DNA of 64,000 nucleotides from Plecoglossus altivelis (lineage: Eukaryota > Chordata > Actinopteri > Osmeriformes > Plecoglossidae). Shown here piece after piece: positions 13,223 through 24,247 of the stretch; position 1 is the stretch's first letter, and each line of letters begins with the position of its first letter. The position numbers and the translations under genes were made by a program. A model generated the notes under the pieces. That model did not search any database, was not told the DNA's origin, and saw only the letters and a program-made list of their open reading frames with translations. The stretch lies in NCBI GenBank assembly GCA_036571765.1, contig BROE01000023.1, forward strand, positions 1,194,950-1,258,949, written 5' to 3'.

Positions 13223-13436
13223 TCAGCTCAGACCACAGAGCTCCCTTATTCAGCGATGGTCACCAGGCGCTCCTCGTCCACGCGCGCACATACATACACT
13301 CCGGGATGGACAGAGGAGGTGGAAAAGAGAGAGAGAGATCTGCCGCGGCCGAAACGGAGGGAAAGGTTGAGCGCACACTCCTCTCTTCTGAAAGCGCAGC
13401 CGGAGACTGTGATAGATAGAGCGGAGCCGAGACGGA

Positions 13437-13605
13437 GTGTGTGCGCGCGTGTGTGTGTGTGCCTGTGTGTGCGAGCGCAAGAGAGAAGGAGAGCCAGTGA
13501 GAGAAAGGGTGGGAGGGGAGCCTGAGTAGAAGTGGGAGGAGGAAGGGGTAGCTAGGCACACACATGTGTGCACACACGCAAGAGGACACACACACACATA
13601 CCCAA
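13437..13605. repeat. (GT)n and (CA)n clusters flanking a GA-rich segment
   Basis: An imperfect GT run (about 13437-13472), a purine-rich segment and a CA run (about 13556-13600). The cluster borders the upstream edge of the presumed nrxn2 beta promoter. Longer open frames crossing it are repeat-derived. Confidence 0.8.
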
Positions 13606-13859
13606 GTAGTGAGAGTGAAGCCAGAGATTTGCGGCCAATGTATGTGCGCCCAGCTGGTAAACAACAGCTTGTTTGGAGACTGTTCTCTAGAGTCAATAGA
13701 ACAATGACAGACTTGGTTGTCTGAGTCACACAGGTTATTTCTGTCACAAACACATACACTGTGTACTGTATGTACACACGCAATTTTGTCTTGATAGAAG
13801 CACGCCGACAAGTTTGCATGTTCTCATACGCTCCTGTTTCGACGGAATCACACACTGCT

Positions 13860-16800
13860 AGGTAGGTCCTCCTCTGATGATAATCAGAGATCCTTGAATC
13901 ATTAACTTCCTTGCTAAATTAATGACGGCTTATTTCCCCTCGCCCGTGAGATCCAACCCACATGACTGAGTTGCTCCGACAGCCATCATCTTCTCTTTCG
14001 TTTCATCCGCTCCTCTGCCCTCATCTTTATATCTTTCGTTCACCCTGGCCCTAAACATATCATTCATTCCAGGTTCTAAATATTCTGCCTCTCCTACTCG
14101 TCTTTTGTCTTCCTTGTTCACCTTACGCTCTCCTTCTCTCATGAAAAGAGGACAGAGCAGCCAAGGGAGGAAGGGAGGGAGGGGGGAGGGAGAGGAGACA
14201 GAGAGAGGAGGGAGAAGGGAAACACATAAGGACAGGTGCAAGGAACAGATGATGGACGGCAAAAAAAGAGAGAGAGCAAGAGGAGGGGCCACAACAGGAG
14301 GAGGGATTGAGCAAGACGGGGAGCACCGGAGCGACCCGGGTAGACGGGCAAGGAGGAGACGCGGAGAGAGAGGGGAAAAGATAGAGAGAGAGATGGAGTG
14401 AGATTGCGTATCAGATAAATCACTGCTGATAGAGATCTCAGTTGGGAACGCCTCTGCTTGGAGGAGCGGCAAGAAAAATGGGCAAACAGAAAAAGCCAGT
14501 ACCGTTCTTCCCCACTGACAAGGGGACAGGGTCCAACTATCACTCTCTCACACACATACCCACACGCTCGCAACCAGGTGGGCTCGTCTGGCGTAGACAG
14601 CAGGAGTCAGACTCAGGGCTATCACGGTGATGCCCGGGGGCAGGGCAGGGCAGGCCACAGCATGTCGTCTTGTCGTCTCCGAACCCCTCCGAAACTACGA
14701 GGAGGGGGGGGGCAGCAGAACTCAGAGTCACCTCAAGGGAGAGTGCCTTCACAACACGCTGACAAAACAATTGGTTCACAAAATAAATTGTTGTATTGAT
14801 GACCGCCATGCTTTTCCCAGTTGTTTCTGTTGCCTGCCAGGCCAGTGGGTTACAGCACGTTTTCCAGTAAATACGCAATCATTCGACCAATGGGGCACTT
14901 CGTGGACACCAAGGTTTGGAGTGAGTTATGGTGTTCAACAAAGGTGAGCTGTGTATGACGAAGCTCACAGTGGGGTTGCCGCACCTGCTGCTTCTCTCTC
15001 CCCATGGACTTGGTAAAAACACACACACATATACTTTGACCTGTCGTTACCTGCCTTCCTTAATGATGCAAGACCTGGCTTTATTCCTTGGGGGTGATAT
15101 CGCAGCCACCATTGACATTAATGTATTCCCCAGTTGAATCCAACCTCACCAAGACACGCATGCAAGGGCGCACGAGCACAAGAACAAACACATGCTCCTC
15201 TCTCCCAAAGGGGAAGTGGGGTCAGAGAGGGAGAGGAAGTGGGATTACGCTGGTGACATCTGAGGATCAAAGCCTCACCCAATACTCTTATGTGTCTCCC
15301 AGCACAGTCCTAATCCTCAGGAACCTGAACGCTGTTAGCCTAGCAATTAACTGTCAGCCTCCTCCAGTTTCAGTGAGGAGCAGGGAACCAACGGGGAGTG
15401 GCATACTGACCGTGTTCTGGAAGCGTCGGCCCTGTCTTAATACCACTCAACTTTGAGTATGTATCCAATTCGCCAAGGATTTGTTGACACGTCGGGAAAT
15501 TATTTCGACAAGGTGCGAGCAGTAAGTCGCAGGACAGTGGGAGAGTTGAAGAGATGGTTTGGATATCTTTTTTTCCTTCTTTTTTCCCCCAACAAGGTCA
15601 GGAAAAATAGGCCAAGCCGAATCCCATTGCTTGCACAGCGGGGAGGCAAGAGCACACAAAGCAAGTCATCACTTTTTAACTCCTGTTTGGACAATTCAGT
15701 AGCTTTCCTCCAACCGATTTCCCAGTGTTAGCCGCTTATGTAAGTGAACTTTGTGGCTCAAGCCAAAAAGCTGTATTTCACAGCAGCGCAGCATACAACC
15801 CAACACTTGTGGTCAGGTTGTTAATTCAACTTCAAGTTTACAGTGCCAGTTGTCATTTTCACATTTTTTTGTATGCAGCCATATCCTGCTACTTGAGCCT
15901 TCTTGTGTGTAACATCCTCGGGGTTTATAGGTCATGTAGTTTAGCATAAGGACTGGCATGAGGTAGTGTTCAGGCAGGAGCCAAAATAGCAATACAAATA
16001 TGGATGTTAGCTAGCTGACTGGACATATTCCTTACATCATTACCAGCAGCAAACTGTTGAGATTCCAGTAATGCTTGCTGTGGTTTGTAATCTAATTGCC
16101 ATGTTTATTTACTTACTTTCATATTCTGCTCTCAGGGAGTTTGGTAATTAAAATATATTGGTTTTCCAGAACCCCAACATCAATTTCTTCACTTCTAGTG
16201 CCTAAGACACATCCACCCACCAATCTCTCTGTGCTGTCTATCCAGAAATATGGAAAGAGAGACAGGAGGCAAGAGCAGGAGAGATGGAAAGAGCAAGAGC
16301 AAGAGAGACTGAGGGTGAGAAATGAAGAGAGAGAGAGGCAGCTGTGGCGAATTATTAAGTGCATTACGATTCATAGCTCAACAAATGAATCCATTAACAG
16401 CACAGCGGCCTCTATACCTGAGGAAGCTCACTACAGGATCAGGTTACAAGATGCGTGAAAAGATAACATGTTCCCAGCCTATAGGTGTATAAACAACCAG
16501 TACTCAACCAGATCAATGTAGGCAATGAGCAGGAGCCAGAGAGGGAGAGGATGGAAGGAGGGGTTGAAGGATGTAGCTGGTACAAAACCAAAGTAGAATT
16601 CTGCACGGTGGAGTCTTAGATCCCTTCGAAGATCTCAAGCAAATGGGACGATATCTCCTGGAGGGTGATTTCCAGAAGGAAGTCAATAAATCCCAGAAAA
16701 GCCACACATGCCGGCACACACATAAACGCACAGATTTCCCTCACCATGCTTTAAACGCTGCTCAAATCTCGGCCACAAAACCCAATTAATATCACAAAAT

Positions 16801-19800
16801 AACAACAGAGACAATAAATGCTATCCGGGTTCTGTTTGCCAACATTCGTTTTCCTATTGTTAATTAGCTGTTTGTTAATTAAGCAGATGCGATATTTATC
16901 AATGTTCTGTACTGTTGAATATTTAATCTGTCTGTAGGTGAGGTTTGGCCTCAAGGGTACAATGTCAGGATTTCATGAGCCATGAGTCAGCATTTACTGT
17001 TCTGGCATTAAATTGAGTGCCTTTGGCCACTGGGAGAGACAAGAACCTGTTCAGTGCTTTTCAGGATAAGGTTACATTTCCGATTGCCTGAAAATGACCG
17101 TTGACAAAGTCTATTCTCCAACTAATGGGCATAAAATGAGATGGATAAAAAAGGATACCATCATCAATTCATTTTCACCGAATAACCTCTTTACTTCTTA
17201 TCGCAATGGTGCTGCGCGTTGCAGGGGGCAAACCATGCAGTCAAGCCGAGGTCTCTCTTGCCCTTTTGTGCTCTCTCACTCTGCCTTTCTCTCTCTTCAA
17301 TATCCATCTCCTCCCCCTCTAGCTAGCCATCCATCCATCTCGATGGCCTGATGCTGTACACTGAGTCAGCCGTCACTGTCGGTCCCTCCAGCTGTGGACC
17401 CAGCTGTCAGTGCCAGATGGACCCGTCTCCCCCTCTTCTCCCTGGGCCAAAGTCTCAGCCAGAGGCCCCAACCTGGAGCCTGAGGCCACCAACACAGGAG
17501 CACTGCGCACACATGGAAGACGGATGCCTTTGGCTGACTAGTCAGAGCGGAGAAAGATTAAACGTGATACGAAGCTCCGGTTGGTATGGTCGCTGTTGTG
17601 AAATAATCTGCTGCAGATAAAGACGCACGCCGTCGCTGAGAGCCAGATTGCGACGCTCTTGGGTAAAAAAGAAGTGTACTTAAAACAAGTGTGTAAAAAC
17701 GCCGGCTGATTCGCATCTAATTTATCCTCCCCCAAATAATGTGAAGAGGGAAAACCGATGACTACTGTGAGATGAAAGGAGCGAGGCAGGAGAGAAGTAG
17801 AGAGAGTGAGAGAGAGACGGTAGTGGTGGAAACAGGAAGCTGATCAGAGAGAGAGCAGAAGGGTGGGAGTCTATGTCTTCCGTAGATTCTTGTTAAATAC
17901 ATAAGCTATTCTGGAAGTGTTGTGGGTGTTTATGTTCAATAAACGGGAGCCCCGATTGATTCAGACCTCAGATACCGCGAACAGAGAACTCGACTGCCTC
18001 ACCAAAATTAACATGGAACACACAGGAAAATTCCACTGGGATTGTTATGGGAGGGGGAGGTATAGCTGTGGAGGAGCAGGGCTCAGCTGTTTTTCCACAT
18101 GCAAGCACCTCCTCAAACTATGCAGCCACTGAAATGGAGTTCATGCACAAGATAGCATGGGTGTGCAGTGGTGTAGGGCCATAGCTTCAATATGGCGAGC
18201 AATCATAACGGTATGTTGTAGCACGCGGTGATGCGGCGTCCAACATCCTGTCGATGTCAACCTCAACTCCAAATCCCAAGTCATTACTGCTCACTTTCCA
18301 CAGAGGACAAACATTGGTTTTATAACAGATTTTCACCCAAAATTGTCTTCAGTAAACGCTTCCAAAAACAAGGAATGTCTTTGCCAATCTTTGAAAGGTA
18401 GCAGTCCGTTGCAGAGAGGGTGCTGAGGAGCCAGAAAGGAGCTTCAAATGGGGATTTTGAAGTCAGCGGCAGGGCTGTGGGGAGGCTCTACGGAGGTGTC
18501 AGCTCCAGTTACACGCCCAACATGCCCTCACGGGCCCCCTCCGCACTGGAGGCATATGGGGAGTCCTGCAGAAGCAGGTTTGAAAACATGTAGCTGGGGT
18601 TACCGCTTCACACCCGCCAAACACACGAAGGTATGAGTCGACAATGTGACAACACTGTGTTGGGTATTTTGCTCTTTTCGAAACCCTAACTGTTACGTTT
18701 CATTCCCCAGTGAACGTCATGAAATAAAGATTTTTTCTAAGATGTCTGTTTTATCAGCTGGCATCCTCCTACTGATACAGACGTGAAGTGAAGACATATT
18801 ACAGGGAAGCACATACACACACACAATCTGTGATATAATTAGAGCATATCCGAGCATGGAAAAGACAAACCCTTACACTATGTTGAAAATGTACTGTTTG
18901 AATAGTTTCTTGAACTTTTTTCCCTAACAGCCGTTTGATGCAGGGGTTTTTTGTCCAATTGGATTTGGTAACCTAGACACTGACGGTGATAAAACACGAA
19001 AGCTTAATCTTGTGAAAAAATATCTGCATGAGCTGTCTTTATTGTTCATCCTTTGCGAATGCTACCTGCTGTGTAGTCTGTTGTTGTGTGTGTGTGCGCG
19101 CATGCAAAAGTCTGCATGAATACGTGTATTTACCTGAATCCTGTCTGAATCCTGTATCCTGAATCATTTTATTATTGTCACAATACCGCCACAAAGGTAT
19201 GGAAAGGTTCCAAGGCAATTCCTTGATGGCATTTGACAGCGTAGCCTTCTGAGGCAGTCACCTGTGTCAGAGCCCTACAAAAGGAAAGCCTTCACTCTGG
19301 CAGGCACCTCTAACTGGATTACACACAAAGTAATATGGGTCAGGGACTGGGATTAAAACACTGTGAAAACCCCTATTGTGGGATTTATGGTGGCAAACCT
19401 AGCAACCCCAGACACATCTTAGAATGTTCTCGTCAAAGGCCCCAAACAGTGGCTATCAAACAAATGCACATTGGCCATGGATGTTTTGAGCAGATTAACA
19501 TGACAACGGCAGTACCCCTTACTGGCTATCAGATTTCCGTGGCATATAAACAGCCCCCTCATCTTCACAGAGCAGTCAGAGGGGGAGGAGAACGCCTCCA
19601 GGGTTTTTTCATTTCATGACACCATGTGATGGACAGAGAAATACAGAGGTGACGGAATGATAGGTAGATAAAAAGGAAGATATAAAGAAAGAAAAAATGG
19701 GGAGATAGAAGAGTAATAGATAGAAAGAGAAAGAGATTTACTTGCCCCTCCTCCTCTATCCTTTCTTGCTGTAAAGGCACACTGAGATGCTCAACTAAGA

Positions 19801-22800
19801 ATATATTAACCCTTGAATAGTCCCACCTTATTAAGACAGTGCCTAAAGCTCATTAAGCAATCCCCCAATAGAGAAGGTGCTTGGAGGAGCTTATCAGGAG
19901 TCTAGCAGAGGTTGAGGTTAGAAGGTTAACACATGCATTTTATCATTAGGCAAGGAGGGCTACTGCTTTGGATGTGTAGCTCTCCATCACAGTATCGATG
20001 GCGGCTTCCGATTAAGGTGCCAAAAAGTGCGGACCTAACATGTTTCCATCACTTTTATCAATAAGAGAGTTGTACTGTTTGCTACTTACTCCTTCTCTCT
20101 CTCAAATACAAACAACCACACAGCACAAGTCAACAACGAAAAACACGTCAGGCCCATACGTGCATGCGTAACATCACACATCCACCGAAGACATGCGAAG
20201 GGAGAAGCAAGAAGGGAGGGGGTGCTGAGGTGGGAAATAACAGCACGGGTGTAATTTATTCTGTGGTGGGGTTTTCCAGAATCTAAATGACCCAGGGTGA
20301 CTGCTTTACGTGGACGGTGAACCAGCCACAAGAAGGGGGTGTGGGGGGGAGAGAACAAACATAAGCAAAATAGCTTTGAAACAACTGATAAGATTCATGT
20401 GAATTACCTTCTACATACTTCTCTGTTTACAAAAGAGCCTTCCATAAGTTGGTGGAGTGTGTCTGCATTTACGTCAGTAGGTTCATCTGCCAATAAAAGG
20501 TCAGGAAAGCAACCAACACCATAAGTCAATACTAAGCAGCAGCCATAGGTCCACTATGACAAGGTTCTGGCAAGTCATGGTTGTACTTTAGCATTTAAAA
20601 TAATTCCAAGAATTTTCACCTTGATGTTGATGTTGAAAATGTACTACATGTACTGCATTCATTTGCTGACAAAAAAAAACAATTCTCAGAATCTTGGAGC
20701 ATAGACTTTTCCGTCCTTCGGAGGCAATAGAAAAGTGCCCTTTTTAACTTGAAAAAGACTAGAAGAAAACAAGATCAACTCCTGAAGGAGAGAGGAGAAA
20801 AAACAACAAAAAACTTGACAAGTCCTTGGGCCTCGACAGGAAATTGAATAGCTTGACATTTTGGTTGGCTGCTGACGGCAGGTGGAGAGTGTCGGGCGAA
20901 TGGGGATTACGCCGTAGTAACCCTCAAACCAACAAGTCAATCATCGGACCTCCGCAGACCTCTCTGGGTTTTTAAACACCGCCAGGGTCTCTCGGATCGC
21001 CTTAACGCCCTGTGTAAGTGGGGAGGAGCGGGGAACTTTAACGAGACAGCCGAGGGGTTGGGTAAATGTTAGCAGAGGGACACCTCTGACAGCCCCCGCC
21101 GACACAAACACTACTTACACATGACAGACCTATGACAGAGCTAAGCGAGCCCAAAGTATTTAAATACAATGGAGGTGTTTGACTTGCCAACGTGAGCTCA
21201 CCAAACATGCACAACAGTGTTGAAAAGTACTCCAGTTTAGTTTACTCTTTCTAAGATTGAGCACTTGGGCAAGACCGATACCAAGACACATTGATGATTC
21301 TCCTCTTCGTACCTACACCTGTCATCTGCATGCAGATTCCATAACTAATTCCTCGGCATATGCATACAGGACAAGTAAACACCTAACATCCTCAATTATT
21401 TAGGCCGAGACACAAGGTTTGTAATGAGTCTTTGGGTGCAGTAAGAAGAACAAGCATGTAGACAGTCTATTATCTCTCATCTTGCTGCCAATAAAACATC
21501 CTCTTCGAGGTGCTTAAGTAATGTCAAATGTATTGCTTCAGACCAGTAATGCATGCCTATTGGCTCCCTTGGCAAAAGGGTGTCTAGGTAGGTTTTCATT
21601 CAAAGTTTTGTCCGACAGCTCTTTTCAACATCTGCAACCTTCCGATCTCTGTATCCTCCCTCCCACGGAATCCCTCCCATCTTTCACTTCTTCTTCCTGT
21701 TTGCGATCGTCAGGGTGTTTAGTCAGAAAGGTACACAGTGGTGTGCTGATGTTCACGTCCACAGACACAAGGATAGTAGTTAGTATCCGTGGCTACTTGT
21801 AGACTCAGAAGCATGAAACGATTGGACAGCTCTATTCCGTTTCACCCCCTACCCCACAGACCCAGCACAGGATGTCTGGCAGCCATAATATACTGCCTCG
21901 CTTATCAAATGCCAAGATGGCACATTTAATTAAAGATCCCCCTCTTTTTATTTGAATTGGCCCCTGCGTAGCCTCACCATTGGCTGGCGGGGCTTAAAGA
22001 CATCGGTCTGTGACGGAGGCTGATAAAGTCATTACACTGCTGGCCTCGACATTGTCAACGATAGCTGAGTATGTGCCTGTCCCATTATACGAGCCACGGA
22101 CTGTTCCTTTACCATCTCAAATGATTGGGATGCATAATGGTAGCAAGGAGTGATTCCAATTGAATTCTCATTTGATAATAAACGGAATTGAATTTGTGCA
22201 GATAATGAATTTCCCATGCAGTTTTCTGCAAATCTCATTTGTTGCAGTAACCTTCTGATACTTCAGCCTCCTTGTGCTTGACCCAAATGCAGACTTTCTC
22301 CACATATAAACATCTATACAACATCTCTAAGCACAATCACATGCGAGCATACACACAAACACACACAAAAAAAAACTCCTTACACAAAGCCCACACACTT
22401 GGCAATCCTCTGGTTCAAGAGCTGGTATGAACATCTATTTTCATGCCTGTGTAAACATGCCCCCTGCTAGCCTGTGATTAGATTGGTCCACAGAGTCCCC
22501 GGCGGTCAGCCCTTGCCCCACCCCTCGCCTCCATATTGCAGGGTAGACACCCCATGGGTCAAAGGACCTTGAAATTGAAAATGACGTGCAGCTTTCAAGG
22601 GAGCAGTGAGTGTTACTAGCCTTGACCGTCTTAGAGCGTGGCACTCTTCTTTCTCACTTTCCCCCTCTCCCTCTCTTTCTGTCTCTCCCCCTGTTCTCTC
22701 TTTCCTTTTGCATAATTGAATCTGATTCAGCTACGCACCCCTTTTCTGATTCTCTGCCTTACTTTTCTACTCTTCTTTTCATTCTAACATATCTTGTCCC

Positions 22801-23450
22801 CAGAGGGCAAAAATCTCTTCTATTTCATTTTCCTCTTCTATAATAATAAAGAAGCCATCTTTTTGAGGAAGCCAGTGACTTTGATTCAGCTCAGAATCTG
22901 TCTCTATCATCCACACCCCTTTCACAAGAGATGGATCCAAAGAATAGGGACTTTCACATTTGCCTTTACCCCTCCAAACTCTTTAGTGAAGCCTTAATAA
23001 TTATTACCCACCCACGTTTGACTATTCAATGACTAGAGAAAGTGGCCTCGGCCCCAAACTCAAACCGCTCTTACCAAGCCATAATAGCCTTGGTTTTTGT
23101 GCACGTCATGTTCCCATGTAACACTACTTTACCCATCATCCTTGCAACATGGCCTGGTAGTGGTACGCCTCCATATCTGTAGTCCTAAGATCACCTCTCT
23201 CTTTTATCAGGGATTTATGGGGAATGAGAGGCGGTTAAATACCTCAGTGCTGGAGAGACAGATTAAGATCTTTTAAATCCGTTGCGGAGGTCCAAGTCCT
23301 CCAAGGCAAATCAAGGGCAATTAAGGCCATACAAAGAGGATTGTATCCCCTCCCTCCATTTATCTGGAACTGGGGATCATACTGGAGATGGATAGGTATT
23401 TTGAACCTCCCCAGACCTGGAGGGGCTGGGACAGGAGCATTTGGATGGAG
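13860..23450. other. presumed alpha-transcript intron, no gene seen
   Basis: Intronic-looking DNA upstream of the beta promoter. It holds a 240-bp purine tract at 14161-14400, purine-rich stretches at about 16250-16345, 17770-17830 and 19650-19740, and scattered short CA runs. The best candidates for conserved non-coding DNA are about 17560-17740 and 21860-22260; both are judged by composition only. I found no exon-like neurexin LNS or EGF coding on the minus strand. Confidence 0.5.
14161..14400. repeat. 240-bp purine-rich tract
   Basis: Almost all A and G on the + strand (GGGA, GAGA and AGGAG motifs). It is a candidate for non-B (triplex) DNA. The Ser/Pro/Leu-rich frames on the opposite strand are by-products. 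Confidence 0.85.
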
Positions 23451-23457
23451 TGTTAGG

Positions 23458-23800
23458 GCCGGATATACTAAAGGGTTGCGTGTAGTGTGAGCAAAACTGA
23501 TAGCATGGTAAGCACACGCAAATGTAAAACACGATTTATTAACAGTGCGCACTGAGGACTGCGTCTTTCAAACGTGCAAAATAGCTCTTATCCAGTTGGA
23601 ACGTTTGTCTCAATGAATGCGCAAGTCGTGTCGTTTCCACACAAGTTTGAACAATACTGGAAGGGGAAAATGTAAATAGATTAAAATAGCACACGCAATG
23701 TGATTTCTCAAACCTGGAGATTGCGTCTGTTTTAATACTTTTAAATTGAATGTGCAAAGTTGAAGAAATCAACATTTATTTTAAAAAAAGATGAATGGAA
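23458..23800. repeat. possible degraded non-autonomous DNA transposon
   Basis: The stretch opens with GGGCCGGATATACTAA and continues with repeated GCGCA and CGCAA words in an AT-rich background. It resembles interspersed fish repeats whose ends read GGGCC(A/G)GATTTACTAA. I could not find a matching inverted end or a target duplication, so the family and boundaries are uncertain. Confidence 0.3.
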
Positions 23801-24180
23801 TCGACTTTCAACATTCAAAACATATTATTGCATAACGAAATACTCAAGCTCAATAACTTCTTATTGTGTTAAACACCGCAAAACTATGGACGGAGTGTCC
23901 TGAAGGAGCACTATACAAACTCGCCACGGGCGCCTTCACCTTCACGCCCAAACAGTACACGTGTACGGTCTCCAAGCGCACAGAGATAGACTGTATTAAA
24001 TATTCTACCTGCAGCAGAAACTAGAAAGTAGGTATTTAAATTTAGAGCAATATGCGGCGTGTTATTGTAGCTACTGTACCGCTGGTGTGAGTGAATGTGC
24101 ACGTTGCTCTTAATTAAAAGACTCACTTCCAAACGCGGGCATTGCAGGGAAAAGGGGAAATTATTTGGGTTTTACTAGTT

Positions 24181-24247
24181 CGGCGGGCCGGATTAAAAAG
24201 ACTAACGGACCGTACATGGCCTGCGGGTCGTGGTTTGCCCATGTCTG
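24181..24247. mobile_element. hAT-like element terminal fragment
   Basis: The run GGGCCGGATTAAAAAG, then a GGCC/GCGGG-rich segment, then TTTGCCCATGTCTG resembles the terminus of hAT-group fish elements, whose ends read as the complement CAGACATGGGCAAA. No partner terminal repeat and no clear 8-bp duplication was found. It is either a truncated copy or the right end of a badly decayed one that includes part of 23460-24180. Confidence 0.45.

Larger units (their letters stand above)
11878..13300 (-). promoter_or_regulatory. nrxn2: presumed 5' leader and internal promoter region of nrxn2 beta
   Basis: Read on the minus strand, this is the DNA immediately upstream of the beta start codon. Beta-neurexins are transcribed from an internal promoter and have long 5' leaders, so leader and core promoter should both lie here. 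The part from about 12730 to 13300 is richer in CpG than most of the window. The part from 11980 to 12230 is T-rich on the sense strand. I see no convincing TATA box. A (CTGG)4 run lies at 13112-13130 and an octamer-like ATGCTAAT with TAATTGA at about 13175-13190. The transcription start cannot be placed from sequence alone. A pyrimidine tract ending TTTTTTAG just above the coding region leaves a spliced leader possible. Confidence 0.55.

Noticed and set aside
13250..13855. A 201-codon minus-strand open frame, one of the longest in the window
   Set aside because: It runs over GT, CA and GA simple repeats, and its composition (Ser, Leu, His/Thr runs) follows the repeats. It has no domain and is opposed by similar frames on the other strand.
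13930..14573. Long Ser/Leu/Pro-rich minus-strand open frames (180 and 144 codons)
   Set aside because: They are the complement of the 14161-14400 purine tract; such tracts rarely encode stop codons in any frame.
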